Source: Daldinia sp. FL1419
Lineage: Eukaryota; Ascomycota; Sordariomycetes; Xylariales; Hypoxylaceae
Direction of reading: 5' to 3'
NCBI GenBank assembly: GCA_025201765.1
Contig: MU623348.1
Span: 372,001-436,000, forward strand
DNA length: 64,000 bases
How positions within the stretch are numbered: the first letter of the stretch is position 1; every line of letters begins with the position of its first letter. A program made the position numbers and the translations under genes. Under the pieces are notes generated by a model. That model did no database searches. It saw only the letters and a list, made by a program, of their open reading frames with translations, and was not told where the DNA came from. This document shows positions 34,504 through 44,801 of this stretch, piece by piece.

Positions 34504-35628
34504 TTACGCATCGTCATTGATGTACTGATCGTACACCTCGGGGTAGAACTTCTTGCCGTTTTCACGATGGCTACGCACTTTGGTCCGAAGCTGCGACTCC
34601 CCCCAAGTATCGTATTTGCCCTTCAAGAACGCAGAGTCAATCGCGATTCCTTCCTTAGATTCCCCGCCGATGGTCAGAGTGCTGAAATGCGGCTTGAGTC
34701 TCCCAACCGCCTCGGCCTTTGTAAGATTTCGACGGACGCCTTGAAAGAACGGCACGCTGTATCTCTCATGCGGGCCGGACAGGACTCGATGCGTTGTGGC
34801 TTTGCATATCCCATTTGTTACCACTTCAAACGCTTGGCCGATATTGACCACAAAAGTTCCGGGCACTACGGGAACGTCGATCCAATCTCCGGCTTTGTTA
34901 AGGACTTGTAGTCCTTTGACCTCGGGAGGCGATGCTTGAAGTAAGAATGTCCACCAACCTGAAGAATCCTTATGGGGGCCGACGCCCTGCCGAGAACTCG
35001 TAGGGTCACCATTTTCCAATGCAGGATAGTGCACCAATTTTAAACGATGCTGATCTGATAGAAAGGGTTCGAAGGCCCCAGGCCGAAGCAGCAAAGCCTC
35101 GGCGACAAGATCTAGGAACCGCTCGCCCAAAGCAGTAAGCTCTCGTATATAACTTCCTACCGTAGATCGAAGTTCTGGTCGTCCTTCTGGCCACTAGGAA
35201 AATTAGCATCATGTATCATGTGCCGTTACAGCCTCGAACCGTAGACAGACCTGGTTCGGACCCTGTAGGCGTTCATACAACGGAAGACCGGGACGCCATG
35301 TCGCCGTAAGCTCGGTAGCGAATTCGAACTGTTCCCTCCGATCTTCCTTACCACCCGTATTCTCGCTACCAACGCCGCTATATCCGAGGAAATGCGGCGA
35401 GTTTTCTAATGCGACCGACGCCTTGACATCCTGATCTAACTCGAAAAGCTCAGGCAATGCGTTTACTAATGCGTCAACGATAGACGCTGGGACGCCGTGA
35501 TTTGACACGTATAAAAAGCCAACTTCTAAGAGCGCATGACGAAGACTATTTAATAAGTCAAGCTTGGTTGATTTGTCGTTAGCCTGCGAAAGGTCTATAA
35601 TGGGTATCTTGCTGAATGGCGTCGTCAT
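34504..35628 (-). CDS. 2-oxoglutarate/Fe(II)-dependent oxygenase (second of pair)
   Basis: Exons complement(35251..35628) and complement(34504..35193) encode 355 residues; the intron is GTCTGT...TTTCCTAG, a slightly unusual donor. The DIOX_N domain starts MTTPFSKIPIIDLSQANDKS and has ALLEVGFLYVSNHGVP. Iron ligands are His200-x-Asp202 in GVGPHKDSSGWWTFLLQ and His261 in ATTHRVLSG; Arg270 in HERYSVPFF is the classical 2-oxoglutarate RxS motif. It is clearly different in sequence from its convergent partner, so a recent tandem duplication is unlikely. The family covers flavonol-synthase-like and isopenicillin-N-synthase-like enzymes; in fungi many act in secondary metabolism or catabolism. Substrate unknown. 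Confidence 0.93.
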
Positions 35629-36118
35629 CTTGTATAGTCGATGCGGTAGGATGCAAACGACTCGAAAGATATAGGATCGATACCTGATTTGTTTTATGCT
35701 TTACGAGGGGAGGGGAGGTTTATGTTTGGATAAAATTCCAACGTTTTCATCGGGTGCGCTCTTGAAGCAAATAATAAATCTCCAAGATGACTTTGACTTT
35801 CAAAGCTCCATGTTCTAATATAAACAACCCGCTATAGAAATTTAAATCCAGAAAAACAAACGTAGCTGAGCAACTTTCCGTACGACGCGTGCCAATATAA
35901 TATAAGCCTAAATCACGCCATTTCTACTATATATCGCAACGTCTCCAAATCAACAGGCAAGGAACTGTGCTCCCTTAGAGTGTTTAGATCACGTGCCGAG
36001 ATTGGCCAACAAGTGCGTAGTTTAGGTATCATTAAGACAGGCAGTAGACTGCGTATAAACCATTCCGAGCCAGAACATGTAGGTACGTATTAATACAATT
36101 GAAAGAAGCCATCCTGGA
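35629..36118. other. intergenic
   Basis: Upstream of the second oxygenase and 3' flank of the carboxylesterase. AT-rich; no supported feature. Confidence 0.5.
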
Positions 36119-37885
36119 TTACTTATTTAGCCTGGGCGCTCTTTTAGGATCTCTCCAAAATAGACAGGCTTCGCGGCGGATATCATCTGGTTCTACTTTT
36201 GTATCACGGGGTTGTACGACGAGTTGGAGCGCTGGTTTGGTATCGAGACCATATCCTTCGGGTTCATACTTGGGCCACTCAGGAGAACCTGGGTACCTAT
36301 GCGTATTCGGATCACCGGTTGCGACGAAGCTAGATAGATAGCCATGGTGCACATGGCCAACTTCTGGGTGCTGCACTTTAGGTTCAGGCCAAGTGTACCT
36401 CCCATCAGCCGCATGAGGAATTCCTCGCCAAGCTGGGTAGCTGTTGTTGGTATTGAAACGAGCTTTCCAAGTGGGTACGCCGGCGGTGGATAGCCTATAT
36501 GCGGTTTCTTGCCCAGGGCAGATATATCCGTAATCACTCCAGGCCGCAGCTAGTCGGGCGTACTGTTTTCCTCTAGGGGAATCTCTGAAGGGGGACGCGG
36601 CGTCTGTTACGGGATCTGGGTATAGTTTTGCCAGCGATTGAAGCTCATCGGCAGTTAGAAGCGGGGCGGTGATGTGCATATAACTCAAAAATTCGTCGTT
36701 TGTTTGAATATTACCTGGTACGGTGAATCTTCCCTCGTCTGTGACACTAGTCGTAAGCGTTGGTACGTGGAAGAAAGTACCGTCAAGGCCAGATTGCGAA
36801 CCAAACTTTTCCAGCAGTGGTCCTCCTTGCGTTGGTTGAAATGGCCATGTATTATTGTATTGAGAGTCGTCGTATAATTTCATGCTAATTTTCCTGATAT
36901 CAGCTAGTTTGGCAGAACGTAAACATGTTAGAGCCGCTTTGCTGTCATCAACAGGACAGTGGAGATGTTTCATATACTCCTCAAATTGACGGACGTAAAG
37001 GGGGTAGCTAGCGTTTGGAAAAGACCGCGCGGTCACGGATCCAGACTGAACGATAACTCTAGCGAAATATGGCTTTCCGGCGTCCTCACCGTAGTTGTGA
37101 AATTGATGAATTCCTACCGAATGGCCGCCCGCAGAACGTCCACCAAGAGTGATATCTTCTGGGTTACCGCCGAAGGAACTGATATGCTTTTGCATAAAAT
37201 GCTTCAGAAAGAAGTATTGGTCTCGTAAACCAAGATTGAGGAGCCCTTCCTTACTGAACATCTCCGACGGTAGGAAGCCAAGCGAGTTGAGGCGGTAGTG
37301 GAAACTCACCACGACTATTGGCGCCTTGGATGCTGCGACGAACGCGGCCCCGTCTAGACTCTTACTACTACCGAAGTTGAAACTTCCCCCGTGGATATAA
37401 ATGAAAACTGGAAGCTTTTTACTTAGTGGAACGCCTTGGGTCCGGTACACATTGAAATTGAGGCAAGCCTCCCCCTGAGCTTCTAGGCTCACATATTTGG
37501 GATCTTGGGTACACCCTTTCCCGTACGCCGTAGCTGCCTTTACGCCGTCAAATGGAGCCGGCCAGTCGACAGGTTTGAAACGGCCTTCGGCCACAGGCTG
37601 AGTTGCGTAATCAATACCGAGCCAAGCGTCAACGGGATGTGAGAAGGCAGCACCACTCAGGGTAGTTTTTACCGGTCTTCCAGTAAAACTCCCATAGCCT
37701 TCAAGCGTAACGGGGTTCACTTCAACGTTGAAGGATTCCGAAGTATCAACCCTACACGTCCTTAGGACGGAACATAGCTGATCCGAGAGGCTCGTCGTTG
37801 TATAAAATGTCCGACCCCAAAACAGCGCAAAGCAAATAACGACAAAAATCGCAAGCCATCCTAATTTCTTCACGTGAATCGCCAT
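36119..37885 (-). CDS. membrane-anchored type B carboxylesterase
   Basis: A single exon encodes 588 residues from the ATG at 37885; an ATG at 37960 would give 613. The shorter form places a hydrophobic anchor (LGWLAIFVVICFALFWG) at the N-terminus, so a type II membrane or secretory-pathway protein is likely. The alpha/beta-hydrolase features are the EACLNFNVYR disulfide-region motif, the oxyanion hole in VFIYIHGGSFNFGS, and the nucleophile elbow GGRSAGG (Ser276 in the long form, 251 in the short). VHHGYLSSFVATGDPN near the C-terminus probably holds the catalytic His. Such enzymes cleave esters of sterols, lipids or xenobiotics. No intron is needed, unlike most neighbours. Position beside the oxygenases suggests, but does not prove, a shared pathway. 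Confidence 0.9.
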   Translation of the reverse strand: MAIHVKKLGWLAIFVVICFALFWGRTFYTTTSLSDQLCSVLRTCRVDTSESFNVEVNPVTLEGYGSFTGRPVKTTLSGAAFSHPVDAWLGIDYATQPVAEGRFKPVDWPAPFDGVKAATAYGKGCTQDPKYVSLEAQGEACLNFNVYRTQGVPLSKKLPVFIYIHGGSFNFGSSKSLDGAAFVAASKAPIVVVSFHYRLNSLGFLPSEMFSKEGLLNLGLRDQYFFLKHFMQKHISSFGGNPEDITLGGRSAGGHSVGIHQFHNYGEDAGKPYFARVIVQSGSVTARSFPNASYPLYVRQFEEYMKHLHCPVDDSKAALTCLRSAKLADIRKISMKLYDDSQYNNTWPFQPTQGGPLLEKFGSQSGLDGTFFHVPTLTTSVTDEGRFTVPGNIQTNDEFLSYMHITAPLLTADELQSLAKLYPDPVTDAASPFRDSPRGKQYARLAAAWSDYGYICPGQETAYRLSTAGVPTWKARFNTNNSYPAWRGIPHAADGRYTWPEPKVQHPEVGHVHHGYLSSFVATGDPNTHRYPGSPEWPKYEPEGYGLDTKPALQLVVQPRDTKVEPDDIRREACLFWRDPKRAPRLNK

Positions 37886-39128
37886 ATTAACAGAGTTGAA
37901 TGTTGCAGGAGAATTCCGAGGTGGTCTTCGGAGGCCTCTCGAGCCCAGGCACGCATCCACGTAGAAACGCGAGTAACCCCTGGGGGCTTATGAGGCTTAG
38001 GTGAGAAACCCGGTTGATCTACCCCGTCCGATCTCTAATATTGCCGAAATTCTCTTTCTAAGGATAGGTAGTTATCTAATTTCTAACATTAGGTGAATTG
38101 TACCTGCATATCAGGCCCGTATGATGTAATAGGAATTGGTTTTGTTAGCTTCTGCCTGTTAAGGGACGTTTGTTGTGTATGTGAAAGGTCGAGTTTTCGG
38201 ATCCTCGGGGGTGTTCGGATGCCGAATGCCTACGGCTCATGCAAGTGGCACCACCCGAGCAGAATGAAAATGTACCTGAAGGCTTGGTGGGGGAATGGAT
38301 AAGGGCAGGATTTGGGGAATTTAGTGCATTTTATGTACATATGTCGGGTATGTAACGATGCAAGGTAGCAGGTGGAGATGTGGCTAGGACTCGGCTCACG
38401 TACCTAAATCGTGTAGATATGTACTTTGTACTTATGGTAGAGGTAATTACCCGATGATATATGTAAAATCGATACTCTTAAATAGGTACCTACCTACCTA
38501 GGTATATATGAATAAAATCAATATTTACTATTGAAATAGAACGCGACTCGTCGAGTTATCTGTTCTTTACAGCAGGAGATCCCTATATTATATATCGAAG
38601 TAAAATATACAGGTCCCAGCTTATACGCCGTATCTTATGGTTACCTACCAGCCTACCTACCTAATGCCCGTACATAGTTGCATCCTATATGTACATCGAC
38701 GCTAAGTGACCTAAGTATAACTTGCCACGCTAAGTAAATAAAAGTAGCATGATTGGTCGGACGGCTGATGCCCCGGATCTGCCGCGTCTTTAACGGTGGC
38801 TTAGCACATGTGAAATGCCAAATTAACCCCCCCACTTTCCGCAATGAATCCCAATCCCGACCAATTCCAGGTCTCCTTCAATTGCGCCGACTCTGCTTCT
38901 GTCTGGCTTGTCTGGCTTGTCTGGCTGTTCTGGCTGTTTGGCAGGTTTGGCAGGTCTGGCAGGTCTGGAAACTACCATCTTCCGTTCGGCATTCCGAGAG
39001 AAGCCCAATTGTACTTGATTTGGTGCCTTTCCGGCATCTTTTTCGATGGCTTCGTTCATATGCCCTTATAGACGTAAAGGTTGTTATATCATTCGTCACC
39101 GGTTATGATATTTAAAAGCAAATAAATA
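37886..39128. other. divergent promoter region, carboxylesterase and Zn2Cys6 gene
   Basis: Upstream sequence for both neighbours. It contains TAGGTACCTACC motifs (about 38484-38502, 38642-38662) and a short minisatellite listed separately. Chance frames at 38653-39115 arise from the minisatellite and are not supported. Confidence 0.5.
38901..38968. repeat. minisatellite, 9-base unit GTCTGGCTT
   Basis: About seven and a half units of 8-9 bases in tandem. The first three are GTCTGGCTT-like; the later ones shift to GTTTGGCAG and GTCTGGCAG. Because the unit is mostly a multiple of three, it opens frames on both strands (for example a Cys-Gln-Thr repeat on minus). Confidence 0.9.
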
Positions 39129-40781
39129 ATGCCTCCAAGAAGATCCCATAAGAAATCTCGTGCCGGATGCCGAAGATGTAAAGCTCGAAAAATCAAGGTA
39201 TGTTTTTTTTATTTTTATTTTTATTTTTTTTTATATTCGTGGTTTTGGATTTTATTATAATTTGTTTATTGGTCATCTTATAATCCAAAATAAGGGAAGA
39301 AAAACAGAAGAACAAGAAATACAGAAAGAGAAATAAGAACGGCGCAACTGATGCGTTCGTAGTGCGACGAAGTTCACCCTAGGTGTGGGAATTGTACTAA
39401 ACATGGCGTTGCTTGCGATTTTGAGCATCCCGGTATCGTCGATACTCTGAGCCCTGTCGAAACTCCTCGTCCGACGACATCTACTAGTAATTGCGATAGT
39501 CCCTCGACGAGTACTCTTCCACCTACGCCCTCGGTAGATGCAGGCACACCACTTCCCTTATATCGAAATCCGGAACCTCTCCCCCTGACAAATTCGAATA
39601 AAAGCAATCGCATGATGGAACTAAAACTTCTACATCATTATACCACAATTACGTGCCAGACTCTAGCTATATCGTCACCGGTTAGCGAGAAAATATGGCG
39701 GGATACTGTTCCGAATCTTGCTTTTACCGGTGCCGAGTTTCTAGCCGATGCCTTGCTTGCCGTCTCTGCTCTACATTTACGATCATACGCGCCACAAGAC
39801 CAAGAGCTTATACGTGCTAGTCATTCGTATATGGCGTCAACCCTCTCAGAATATAGTGCGAGATTAGGCAAGGGTATAACTGAGGAGAACGCAGAAGCGC
39901 TCTTCCTTACTGCCGCCCTCATCGCGTTCCAGTCGACGGCCTCTCGTATTTTCACTAGAGATGATAGTGGTGACTTAAAGGACCGATCCGACGGATATTC
40001 CTTGCCCCTATCATGGTTTCACTCGTTTCAAGGAATCAAGGCCGTGGTAGCTTCGAGTTGGCATTGGTTGCGGCATAGCGGGGTTGTCATTCCGATAATC
40101 GAATCTCAACCCGCGCTTAATCTCGATCTATCAGGGCAAAACGCGAACTTCTTTGGGCATCTACTAACCGGGGTGGAAGAAGAGGTCGCAAACTTAGATG
40201 ATCCTACGACCCAGGAGCTGACGCGCCAGGCCTACCGACACGCAGTCGCTGTACTTGATTGGGCTCATAAGATTCCTCATACAGGTGCCCCTCTTGTGTT
40301 TCTCGCAACTGTTTCACGCCGTTTTGTAGAACTACTTGAGAACCGACGCCCACGTGCTCTTGCAATTCTCGCTAGTTATTTTGGTTTACTAAAATCTCTC
40401 GATAGTATTTGGTGGCTGAAGGGCTTAGCGCGTCGTGAAGTCATGGGCATTGTTTCCCTATTTGACCCGGATGACGAAGAATGGTGGCCGCGTTTACAAT
40501 GGCCTGTACGAATTGCATTATACGAGGGGGATTTCATACCCCCGGACGTATGGGGTGCCGAGTCCTTTACTGAGACGGCGCTCTTGGATCAAAGTAGTCA
40601 AAATGGTGGATACGTCAGTCATATTGAGCTCGTGAGTCAAATGTTTTCTGCTGTGCAGAATATGCCCCCAACGATGCCAGACGACGCCCTTGATGCACTC
40701 GCCCACCAAACAGTCCTGGCTCGATCCCAAGTATTCAATCAGCAGATGTCACTCCGAGACGATACGCACGTGTCAGACTGA
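39129..40781 (+). CDS. Zn(II)2Cys6 transcription factor
   Basis: Exons 39129..39197 and 39363..40781 encode 495 residues; the 165-base intron (GTATGT...GTTCGTAG) splits the zinc cluster after its third-loop Lys. The cluster begins AGCRRCKARKIK and continues CDEVHPRCGNCTKHGVACDF, with exact C-x2-C-x6-C-x6-C-x2-C-x6-C spacing. A Pro/Thr/Ser linker follows, and then a helical regulatory region starting MMELKLLHHYTTITCQTLAI, which resembles the sterol-uptake-control (Upc2-like) C6 regulators common in Sordariomycetes. It is nuclear and should bind paired CGG sites. It is the only regulator in this part of the window and a natural candidate to control the nearby transporters and oxygenases; this is inference from position. 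Confidence 0.94.
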
Positions 40782-42463
40782 AGACCTCAATCGCCGTGCT
40801 CGTTCATATTAAAACGTCGTTGATCCGAACTCGAACGGCTCAAATAAGGCCATACCCTCTAGAGTATGATCTAGTCGAGTAAAATGCTATTTGTTTTTCT
40901 TCAACTCCTTAGGTGCGCAACGCATGACTACGCAACTAAACGCTACAACGTTGGGAGTTTTCATGAACTGATGTATAACAGCATCCGACGAATCATTGCG
41001 CAGAGGGTGGAAATATGTAATACTAGGATTTTTGTCCCATAATCTGCCTAATCTATCAGGATAGATTTGTGAAGGTTCAGAGAGCTAAGGATGGAAGCAA
41101 CTACAGCGACGTGACGCCGTCCTTCAAAGCTGCTACACGAGGCTATTGACTTCATTGCAAAGTGTCTTAGCAGGTGATTTAGAGGAACGACGGCGTATAT
41201 ATTCACGCCGACGTAATACTTTGTCATTACATGGCGGACGGCGTTCACACGGAGGGAAGGGCCATGGGAATTGTCAGCTAACTAACTACCTTGTATTATA
41301 TAGTCTGCAGTTTTAAGCTGTCTACAGCGTGGGTAAACTTGTATTAAGGAGGGATTTAAAACACCACTATAAATAGACAAGTTGAACTCAAACGCGGGAA
41401 TAGCTTCCTATGTCTATTACAAAGCATATATATATACTATATATAATAATAGATTTAATTTCCCTGGATAGTTATCGATGGTGATAGAGACTTGGTCTAA
41501 TAACATCACACAATATTGTCCATGTCCCATCTGTCTAGTTAAAGGTAATTTATTTCACGTAACCATACACCATACCCACCATCCACCGTCATATTCGCGA
41601 TGTTCGGATATCCGAAGCGGTTTATTAATGATCCCCGTTCCCGGTTCGGGCGGCGGGGGACACATTTCGGACACTTCGGGTACATTTCGCGGTCGGGATT
41701 CGGGGACTAATTGCGGCACAGTCGGAGTCGTGCCACTCGACTAATAAATCGTAATATGTAACAACGTCGTCGTCTTTGTCAAAAACCGAACATGTTTTAA
41801 TGCGGTGGGACCTTGGAGCGCAAACTTGTTTATAATCCGCCGGTTGAGAAGGATGCTGGGAATTTCTAGGCACTACGTATAGGTACAACTAGAGATCGTG
41901 AATCTAAATATCTAGGCCTAGATAGGGCATATGCCCGAAGATTTATTTAAGCATGCTATGTATTATTATTATTAATGTACTGGGTTGGAATAAATTAGGC
42001 GTAGAAGTCGACATGGGTCTTCTTTGAGCCTCAAGGTAACTGATGTAACCAGGCATAGCTGCAAGCCACGATTAAGCCAAATCGTATAATTTGAGAATGA
42101 GCAGTAATTGGGAAATCGAGACCGCAGAGTTAGATGGCTATCTTCCAATCTCGTATGACAACTTTTGACTCTCCGCACATCTGAGATATTCTAGAATAGA
42201 TCATCGTAATGCATGGTCTAGGAGTTCGTAGAGCTTATACTGGTAACTACCCCGCTCTCGGTAGGTAGCTTACCGTATGATCGGGAGGGGCCGGTAACCG
42301 GTTTCTCCTCATGAACGGAGGGTTCCAAGGTAACAGAAAGGGTCATATCGAGTTCTCGAGACGAAAGTCTTGTCTTTTTATAAGCTAGTGTGTTTATCTA
42401 ACCTCGTACCGACGAAATAGTTGTTGATCTAATCCATTTGCTCAACCGGTACAATAAATTTTA
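40782..42463. other. intergenic
   Basis: No supported gene. A GC-rich patch at about 41635-41725 is made of TTCGG/ACATTTCGG-like words inside otherwise AT-rich DNA; it has a frame (41478-41744) but no domain. A tract of alternating TA lies at about 41428-41450. Confidence 0.5.
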
Positions 42464-43575
42464 ATGTTCTTTATAACCCGGACTGCTGCTTTAGCTAGTC
42501 GAACGCTAGTCTCGAATCCAAACTGGTATTCTCTTTCTTTTCGTTCCAACGTCGTAGCACAGAAAAGACCATATTCCAACATGCTGCCAGGGTGTGTGCT
42601 AAAGGAAGCCTTCATTAAGAATGAAGTCCCCAGCGTAGGAGCCTGGCAAACGTTGCCCGGCCAGAACGTTTCGAGAATACTGGCGCGTACCGGTTTCGAC
42701 TGGGTGATGGTGGACTGCGAGCATGGAAATATAGACGGTATGAGGCCTTGTCCTGTCCAGAGAGGAAGCAAAGATCGCCTTGATGTTGCTCAAGACAGAA
42801 CTGACACCTGTTTTGTAAAGATGCTGCCATGCATGAGGCTGTTCCAGCCATTGCTAGCTGCGGAGTTAGCCCTCTCGTGAGGATTCCCGATATGCAAGGT
42901 TGGATGATCAAACGTAAGTCCACCGGTTGAACTCGGTGATTTCATGCAACTAACGCCAATAAAGGCGCCTTGGATGCGGGGGCACACGGCGTAAGTGGCT
43001 AGTAAGCAGTAATAGATATAAAAGCAATGCTGACGAAACAGATTTTGGTTCCTCTTCTCCGCTCCGCTGATGAGGCCAAGAAAATTGTCAGCGCAGCTAA
43101 GTTTCCACCTCAAGGCCAGCGTGGACTGGGATCGCCATTCTCTATGGAACGCTTCAACCCGATCCCAACCATGACGGAGTATTTACAACAAGCCAATGAG
43201 TCGCTCTTAACAATGGTCCAGATAGAAACGAAAGAAGCGCTCGATGCCGTCGACGAGATAGCGGCTGTCCCGGGAGTCGACGTCCTCTTCGTGGGCCCCT
43301 TTGACCTAGGGAATAACATCGGCCATCCCATACTAAACGGTGTCGTTAAACCTGAGCTGGAACAAGCTATCGACAGGATCCTAGAAGCGGCTAACAAGGC
43401 AGGGAAGAAGTGCGGCTTCTTCGCCACGGATGGAGTCCAGGCCAAGCAGTATGCTGATAAGGGATTCCATATGATTAGTGTTGCACTTGACGCAACACTG
43501 CTTCAAGCCTCATTGGGCGTGTCGTTAAGCACCGCTCGAGGGCAGCAGGTACCAAAAGCTGGTGGGAGATACTAG
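42464..43575 (+). CDS. HpcH/HpaI family aldolase, probably mitochondrial
   Basis: Exons 42464..42737, 42821..42913, 42965..42990 and 43042..43575 encode 308 residues; one exon is only 26 bases (RALDAGAHG). The first 40 residues are Arg/Ser-rich without acid groups (MFFITRTAALASRTLVSNPN) and look like a mitochondrial presequence. The barrel follows: GAWQTLPGQNVSRILARTGF, FDWVMVDCEHG, SPLVRIPDMQGWMIKRALDAG, ILVPLLRSADEAKK, the metal-binding Glu in TMVQIETKEALD, and the Asp in VDVLFVGPFDLGNN. Class II pyruvate aldolases of this family split 4-hydroxy-2-oxo acids such as 2,4-dihydroxyhept-2-ene-1,7-dioate, giving pyruvate and an aldehyde. In fungi they appear in catabolic clusters for aromatics and sugar acids. 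Substrate unproven. Confidence 0.93.
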
Positions 43576-43744
43576 GGACACCTCGTTTCTGTACAGGCGG
43601 AAGGGTAATGGGGTTTCCTCATCTTTAATGCAAGTAGGACCGTGAACCGATATACCCAGATCTATAGGCCTTCGTAATTAAACCCGTGTATTAATGGTAT
43701 CGCTTGGGTGTCTATACTTTTATCCAATTCTGGACACAGTTGCT

Positions 43745-44122
43745 TCATGCCTTCTCAACAAGGTCCATCTTGTCTTTTACTTGGTCAGTAGTGAACCGAT
43801 GCATGAGTTTAACTGCCTGTGAAGCTGATTTTGGATGTTCTTCTGGAGCCGAAGACTTGCTAATGTGAATCTGTATAAGAGGCTTAGTGTTTATATATCT
43901 TGAAATTCTAGAGCCTTTACATACCACAGGAACATCAAATTCATACAGGTCTCGCCAGGGAGGCTTGAATTCCGACTTGATAATATCGATCTCCTTGAAT
44001 TCAAAAGGCCGGGAATCCCAAACATCGGAAAGAACTGATCTGGCTTGGGTGCAAAGTCCGCAGTTCTCTCGCGTAAAGAGCGTGATCCTACAGGCCTGAA
44101 ATAATCTACCCGTAACACGCAT
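43745..44122 (-). CDS. glutaredoxin-like protein (DUF836 / YDR286C type)
   Basis: A single exon encodes 125 residues. The thioredoxin-fold core begins CRITLFTRENCGLCTQARSV, with a CxxC pair (CGLC) where glutaredoxins have the active site. The second strand FKEIDIIKSEFKPPWRDLYE leads to FDVPVVCKG with the cis-Pro. Yeast YDR286C is the closest named relative I can recall; its function is poorly known and a mitochondrial site is suspected. The protein is shorter in its linker than classical glutaredoxins and lacks the GG glutathione motif. It is tail to tail with the aldolase gene. Confidence 0.88.
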   Translation of the reverse strand: MRVTGRLFQACRITLFTRENCGLCTQARSVLSDVWDSRPFEFKEIDIIKSEFKPPWRDLYEFDVPVVCKGSRISRYINTKPLIQIHISKSSAPEEHPKSASQAVKLMHRFTTDQVKDKMDLVEKA

Positions 44123-44801
44123 TTTGAGGACGAAGTTTTCGGTAGGCTCTTAACATGGAGTATTAAACGAGCTCGTTGAAGTTGTATGAGATTTTAGTTC
44201 AATTTGAGGAGAAATTGATCGTACGATGAACTTGTCGAGTCTTGGATGGAATTGATAATATAATATTAATTAATACGCCACAACGGGACAGATTATTGTT
44301 TATAGGGAAAGTATCCTTTAGATACATTCCCTATTACGCAGATGGAGATCGAGGGTCGAATAGCTTGCTTTCGCCCCACTAAGCGGGGTTTGGGAAATTC
44401 TGCCGCTACAACGAACATGTACTTCGCGTATAGGTGCTTCTATAACCATGCACGTACGTCATAGGCTCCGAGGTTACCTAAAAAAACATTGTTGGGTGTA
44501 AAAGGTATCGTGTAGCCTGGACCTGCATGTACATGACTTACCTACTAGTAGTACATAGGTACCTAAGGTAGCTCCCAAAATCAGAAGGCGGTGTATAGCT
44601 TCGAGGCTCTCGTACCTTCCATCAGCTTCATCTACAAGGACCCTTATTAAGTGCGAGTGAAACAAATAAAGGTACCTTCTTAGTAAACTTCCCGTACGAA
44701 GAAACGAAAAATACAAACTTAGCTTTTAATCTAATCAATCATTCAAATTGAATACTGGTCGATCAACAATCCATTCGTCAACACCACGCGTATGCCCAAC
44801 A
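44123..44801. promoter_or_regulatory. divergent promoter: glutaredoxin-like and CHORD genes
   Basis: AT-rich spacer between opposed starts at 44122 and 44802, with TAGGTACC motifs near 44555 and 44670. No gene seen. Confidence 0.45.

Noticed and set aside
38753..39115. ORFs on both strands encoding Cys-Gln-Thr or Leu-Val-Trp repeats
   Set aside because: Products of the 9-base minisatellite, not genes.
26701..43575. Assigning the cluster to nicotinate degradation
   Set aside because: Transporters and a 2OG oxygenase fit, but no hydroxylase, flavoprotein or amidase of that pathway is present.
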